Shown here one piece after another: positions 62,108 to 64,000 of a stretch of 64,000 nt of DNA. The position numbers were made by a program, and so were the translations under genes. The notes under the pieces are model-generated. The model ran no database searches. It was not told the DNA's origin and was given only the letters and a program-made list of their open reading frames with translations. Each line of letters opens with the position of its first letter. Position 1 is the first letter of the stretch. Source of the DNA: Demequina sp. NBRC 110052 (GTDB lineage: Bacteria > Actinomycetota > Actinomycetes > Actinomycetales > Demequinaceae); contig NZ_BBRI01000004.1 of assembly GCF_002090075.1 (NCBI RefSeq), positions 186,001 to 250,000 on the forward strand, in the 5' to 3' direction.

Positions 62108-62845
62108 ATGACCGATCAGCCCCGCCTCGAGCTCCTTCCCGCCGTCGACGTCGCCGACGGCCAGGCCGTCCGCCTCACGCAGGGCGAGGCGGGCTCGGAG
62201 ACCAAGTATGGCGACCCCCTCGCGGCGGCGCTGGACTGGGTCAAGGGTGGCGCGGAATGGATCCACCTGGTGGACCTCGATGCGGCGTTCGGGCGCGGTT
62301 CCAACGCGGACCTGCTGGCGTCCGTCGTGAAGGCCGTGGACGTGAAGGTCGAGATGTCGGGCGGCATCCGTGACGACGAGTCGCTCGAGCGTGCGATGGG
62401 CACCGGCTGCGCCCGCGTGAACCTCGGCACTGCGGCTCTGGAGAACCCCGAGTGGACCGCGTCGGCGATCGACCGCTTCGGTGACCGCGTCGCGGTCGGC
62501 CTGGACGTGCGCGGCACGACGCTTGCCGCACGCGGCTGGACCAAGGACGGCGGCGACCTGTGGGAGGTGCTCGCGCGCCTCGACGCCGCTGGCTGCTCGC
62601 GCTACGTCGTCACCGACGTCAGGAAGGACGGCATGCTCACGGGCCCCAACCTGGAGCTGCTCGCGCAGGTGTGCGACGCCACTGACGCGCCGGTGGTCGC
62701 GTCGGGAGGCGTCAGCTCGCTCGCTGACATCGCTGCACTGCGCACGCTCACGCACCAGGGCGTCGAGGGCGCGATCGTCGGCAAGGCGCTGTACAACGGC
62801 AACTTCACGCTCCCGGAGGCCCTGGACATCGCGGGCCGTCCGTAA
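62108..62845 (+). CDS. hisA: Phosphoribosyl isomerase HisA/PriA
   Basis: TIM-barrel isomerase of ProFAR in histidine synthesis. In many actinobacteria the PriA form also does the TrpF step of tryptophan synthesis; whether this one does cannot be read by eye. The 245-residue protein has [15 protein letters not shown] with the catalytic Asp, [25 protein letters not shown] (phosphate site), [19 protein letters not shown] and [15 protein letters not shown] at 62108 fits the family; the open frame upstream belongs to the CAP gene region in another frame. Confidence 0.95.
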   Translation: MTDQPRLELLPAVDVADGQAVRLTQGEAGSETKYGDPLAAALDWVKGGAEWIHLVDLDAAFGRGSNADLLASVVKAVDVKVEMSGGIRDDESLERAMGTGCARVNLGTAALENPEWTASAIDRFGDRVAVGLDVRGTTLAARGWTKDGGDLWEVLARLDAAGCSRYVVTDVRKDGMLTGPNLELLAQVCDATDAPVVASGGVSSLADIAALRTLTHQGVEGAIVGKALYNGNFTLPEALDIAGRP

Positions 62846-62859
62846 CAGCCTGGTGGCAT

Positions 62860-62911
62860 GCCCGACGCGGTTTCGGGCGGCCCCAACGTTCCGGGCCCGT
62901 CCAGCGTCGGG
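62860..62911 (+). terminator. Nested inverted repeat after hisA
   Basis: CCCGACGC (62861-62868) and GCGTCGGG (62904-62911) enclose an inner CGGGC/GCCCG pair. Same outer arms and similar size as the hairpin after mntH. Lies between hisA and the lipoprotein gene. Confidence 0.45.
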
Positions 62912-62945
62912 ATTGGAGGGACGACTCCGGAACAAGGGGATGGCG

Positions 62946-63569
62946 ATGAGGATGCGACGATCCGGGCTGGCACTGATGGCGGCCAGCGTGCTGGCACTGT
63001 CCGCGTGCAGCTCCGGCCCGTGGGACGTGGGCGTCGCAGATCCGGGTTCCACCGCCGCAGGGGAGCTGTCGGAGCACGGAGGCGAGCCGTGCCCCGCGGC
63101 GCTGCCGCACTCGAGCGACGAGCACGGACTCGGCATCACGTCGTCGGCGATTCGCACCCCCGCGCCGATGACCTTCGACGCCGCGTGGCTGTGCGAGTAC
63201 GTGACGGACGACGGCACCCTCCAGGAGGACGGCAACGGCATGACGTTCGGGTGGGTGCGCCAGGGAGCGCCCGTGGAGTTCTCCCAGGCGGGACTCGACG
63301 CGCTCGCCGACGTGCTTGCCACGATCGCCCCGCCCGAGGACGCCGAGGGCATGGCCTGCACCTCGGATCTGGGCCCGCGCTACCTCGTCGTGACCGCGTC
63401 GGGCGAGGACCTCACGGGCATCGCGATCGACGACTTCGGCTGCCGGTGGGTGCGCCTCACCGAGGACCCCTACGTGACGGCGCCGGGGGAGAGTCAGGAG
63501 CTGCCCGCAGGCTTCTTGCTGGGCGAGTACGAGATCGTGAGCCAGATCCAGGCGGCGGCGAGAGCCTGA
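62946..63569 (+). CDS. Putative lipoprotein of unknown function
   Basis: About 207 residues. The N-terminus is a lipoprotein signal: basic MRMRRS, hydrophobic core LALMAASVLA and lipobox LSAC followed by SSG. The mature protein is acidic, with cysteines in EPCPAAL, WLCEYV, GMACTSD and FGCRWV that could pair as two disulfides outside the cell. I recognise no domain. Three in-frame ATGs (62940, 62946, 62952) cluster behind AAGGGG; 62946 has the best spacing. Likely LspA substrate. Confidence 0.8.
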   Translation: MRMRRSGLALMAASVLALSACSSGPWDVGVADPGSTAAGELSEHGGEPCPAALPHSSDEHGLGITSSAIRTPAPMTFDAAWLCEYVTDDGTLQEDGNGMTFGWVRQGAPVEFSQAGLDALADVLATIAPPEDAEGMACTSDLGPRYLVVTASGEDLTGIAIDDFGCRWVRLTEDPYVTAPGESQELPAGFLLGEYEIVSQIQAAARA

Positions 63570-63654
63570 CGCCTCCCCTGCGTCGCGCATGCGCCCCGCG
63601 CGGTCTGTGACGAGGTGCACGCGCGCGCTCGTAGGTCACGTCGGCGCCGCGCCG

Positions 63655-63660
63655 TAGGCT
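63655..63660 (+). promoter_or_regulatory. Putative -10 for the SseB-family gene
   Basis: TAGGCT, then GGGCGC, then ATG. Leaderless spacing. Confidence 0.4.
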
Positions 63661-63666
63661 GGGCGC

Positions 63667-64000
63667 ATGAGCGACGAGGACCCCCTCAAGGAGATCCCCG
63701 AGTCGATCTTCGCGGACGACGACGGCAGCGCCGACGCGCGCCTCGCACAGGCGCTCATCCGCCACAGCCGCGGCAAGGCACCGCTGGGCGAGGTCGTGGA
63801 CGCGCTCGCGTACGCCCGCGTGCTGGTGCCGGTGCTCGCGGACGGCGAGCAGCGGGGCATCGGCAAGCACGGGCTCGAGCAGGATCACGTCGCGAGCACG
63901 GGCGTCGTGGCGGTGCAGATGCCCGACGGGCGTGCGGCCCTTCCGATCTTCACCGACGTGGACGCGATGAAGACGTGGAACGCCGACGCGCGCCCCATCC
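63667..64000 (+). CDS. SseB-family protein, N-terminal part
   Basis: Open frame from ATG 63667 to the right edge; 111 residues visible. The sequence (LAQALIRHSRGKAPLGEVVDALAYARVLVPVL, then VQMPDGRAALPIFTDVDAMKTW) matches the SseB N-terminal domain, common in actinobacteria and often found next to hisA/priA. Function unknown. The C-terminus is outside the window. Independent leaderless-type promoter. Confidence 0.85.
   Translation, partial: MSDEDPLKEIPESIFADDDGSADARLAQALIRHSRGKAPLGEVVDALAYARVLVPVLADGEQRGIGKHGLEQDHVASTGVVAVQMPDGRAALPIFTDVDAMKTWNADARPI

Noticed and set aside
1-64000. tRNA/rRNA genes, CRISPR arrays, insertion sequences or prophage
   Set aside because: Gaps are too short for most of these, and no clover-leaf, regular spacer array, transposase or terminal repeat was seen.

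Overview
This is a very GC-rich (about 70% by eye), densely packed stretch of actinobacterial core chromosome. Gene content and order point to Micrococcales, most like Cellulomonadaceae/Demequinaceae; the genus is an inference. I see no tRNA, rRNA, CRISPR array, insertion sequence, prophage or integron. No gap between genes exceeds about 215 bp.

Layout. (1) 1-12.6 kb: the conserved actinobacterial rny - miaB - miaA - dapF - hflX - dinG-like - lexA - LysM protein - nrdR block, as around lexA in mycobacteria, plus an acidic LAxTG cell-wall protein and an RsmC-like methyltransferase. lexA and the small LysM protein are divergent and both carry SOS boxes. serA follows. (2) 12.6-22.2 kb: a HelD/HelR-type RNA polymerase helicase, a PAC2 protein, a cold-shock protein, a spermidine-synthase-like protein, DUF3040, and a minus-strand MoxR - DUF58 - transglutaminase operon. 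(3) 22.3-42.9 kb: a complete dcw division and cell-wall cluster, mraZ rsmH ftsL ftsI murE murF mraY murD ftsW murG murC ftsQ ftsZ pgeF sepF yggT divIVA, then a TraR/DksA protein, lspA and an RluD-like synthase. Most genes overlap by 4-8 bp, so translation is probably coupled. (4) 42.9-56.5 kb: an acetyltransferase, a membrane alpha/beta hydrolase, hrpA, dnaE, DUF4260, hisD and a RecQ helicase fused to a phosphoribosyltransferase-like domain. (5) 56.6-64 kb: mntH, then histidine genes hisC hisB - unknown gene - hisH, a CAP-domain protein, hisA/priA, a lipoprotein and the start of an SseB-family gene that runs off the right edge.

Regulation visible in the sequence: a perfect tandem pair of SOS boxes in front of the LysM gene; three GTGGRG repeats with a 10-bp period (MraZ-type operator) in front of mraZ, with a shorter matching array facing the divergent moxR operon; a palindrome in the mntH leader; and a recurring TANNNT hexamer 6-7 nt before the start codon of eleven genes, which suggests many leaderless mRNAs. 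Start codons were chosen from Shine-Dalgarno spacing, coupling to the upstream gene, or this -10/start spacing. Functions are from family motifs read by eye; no database search was run.
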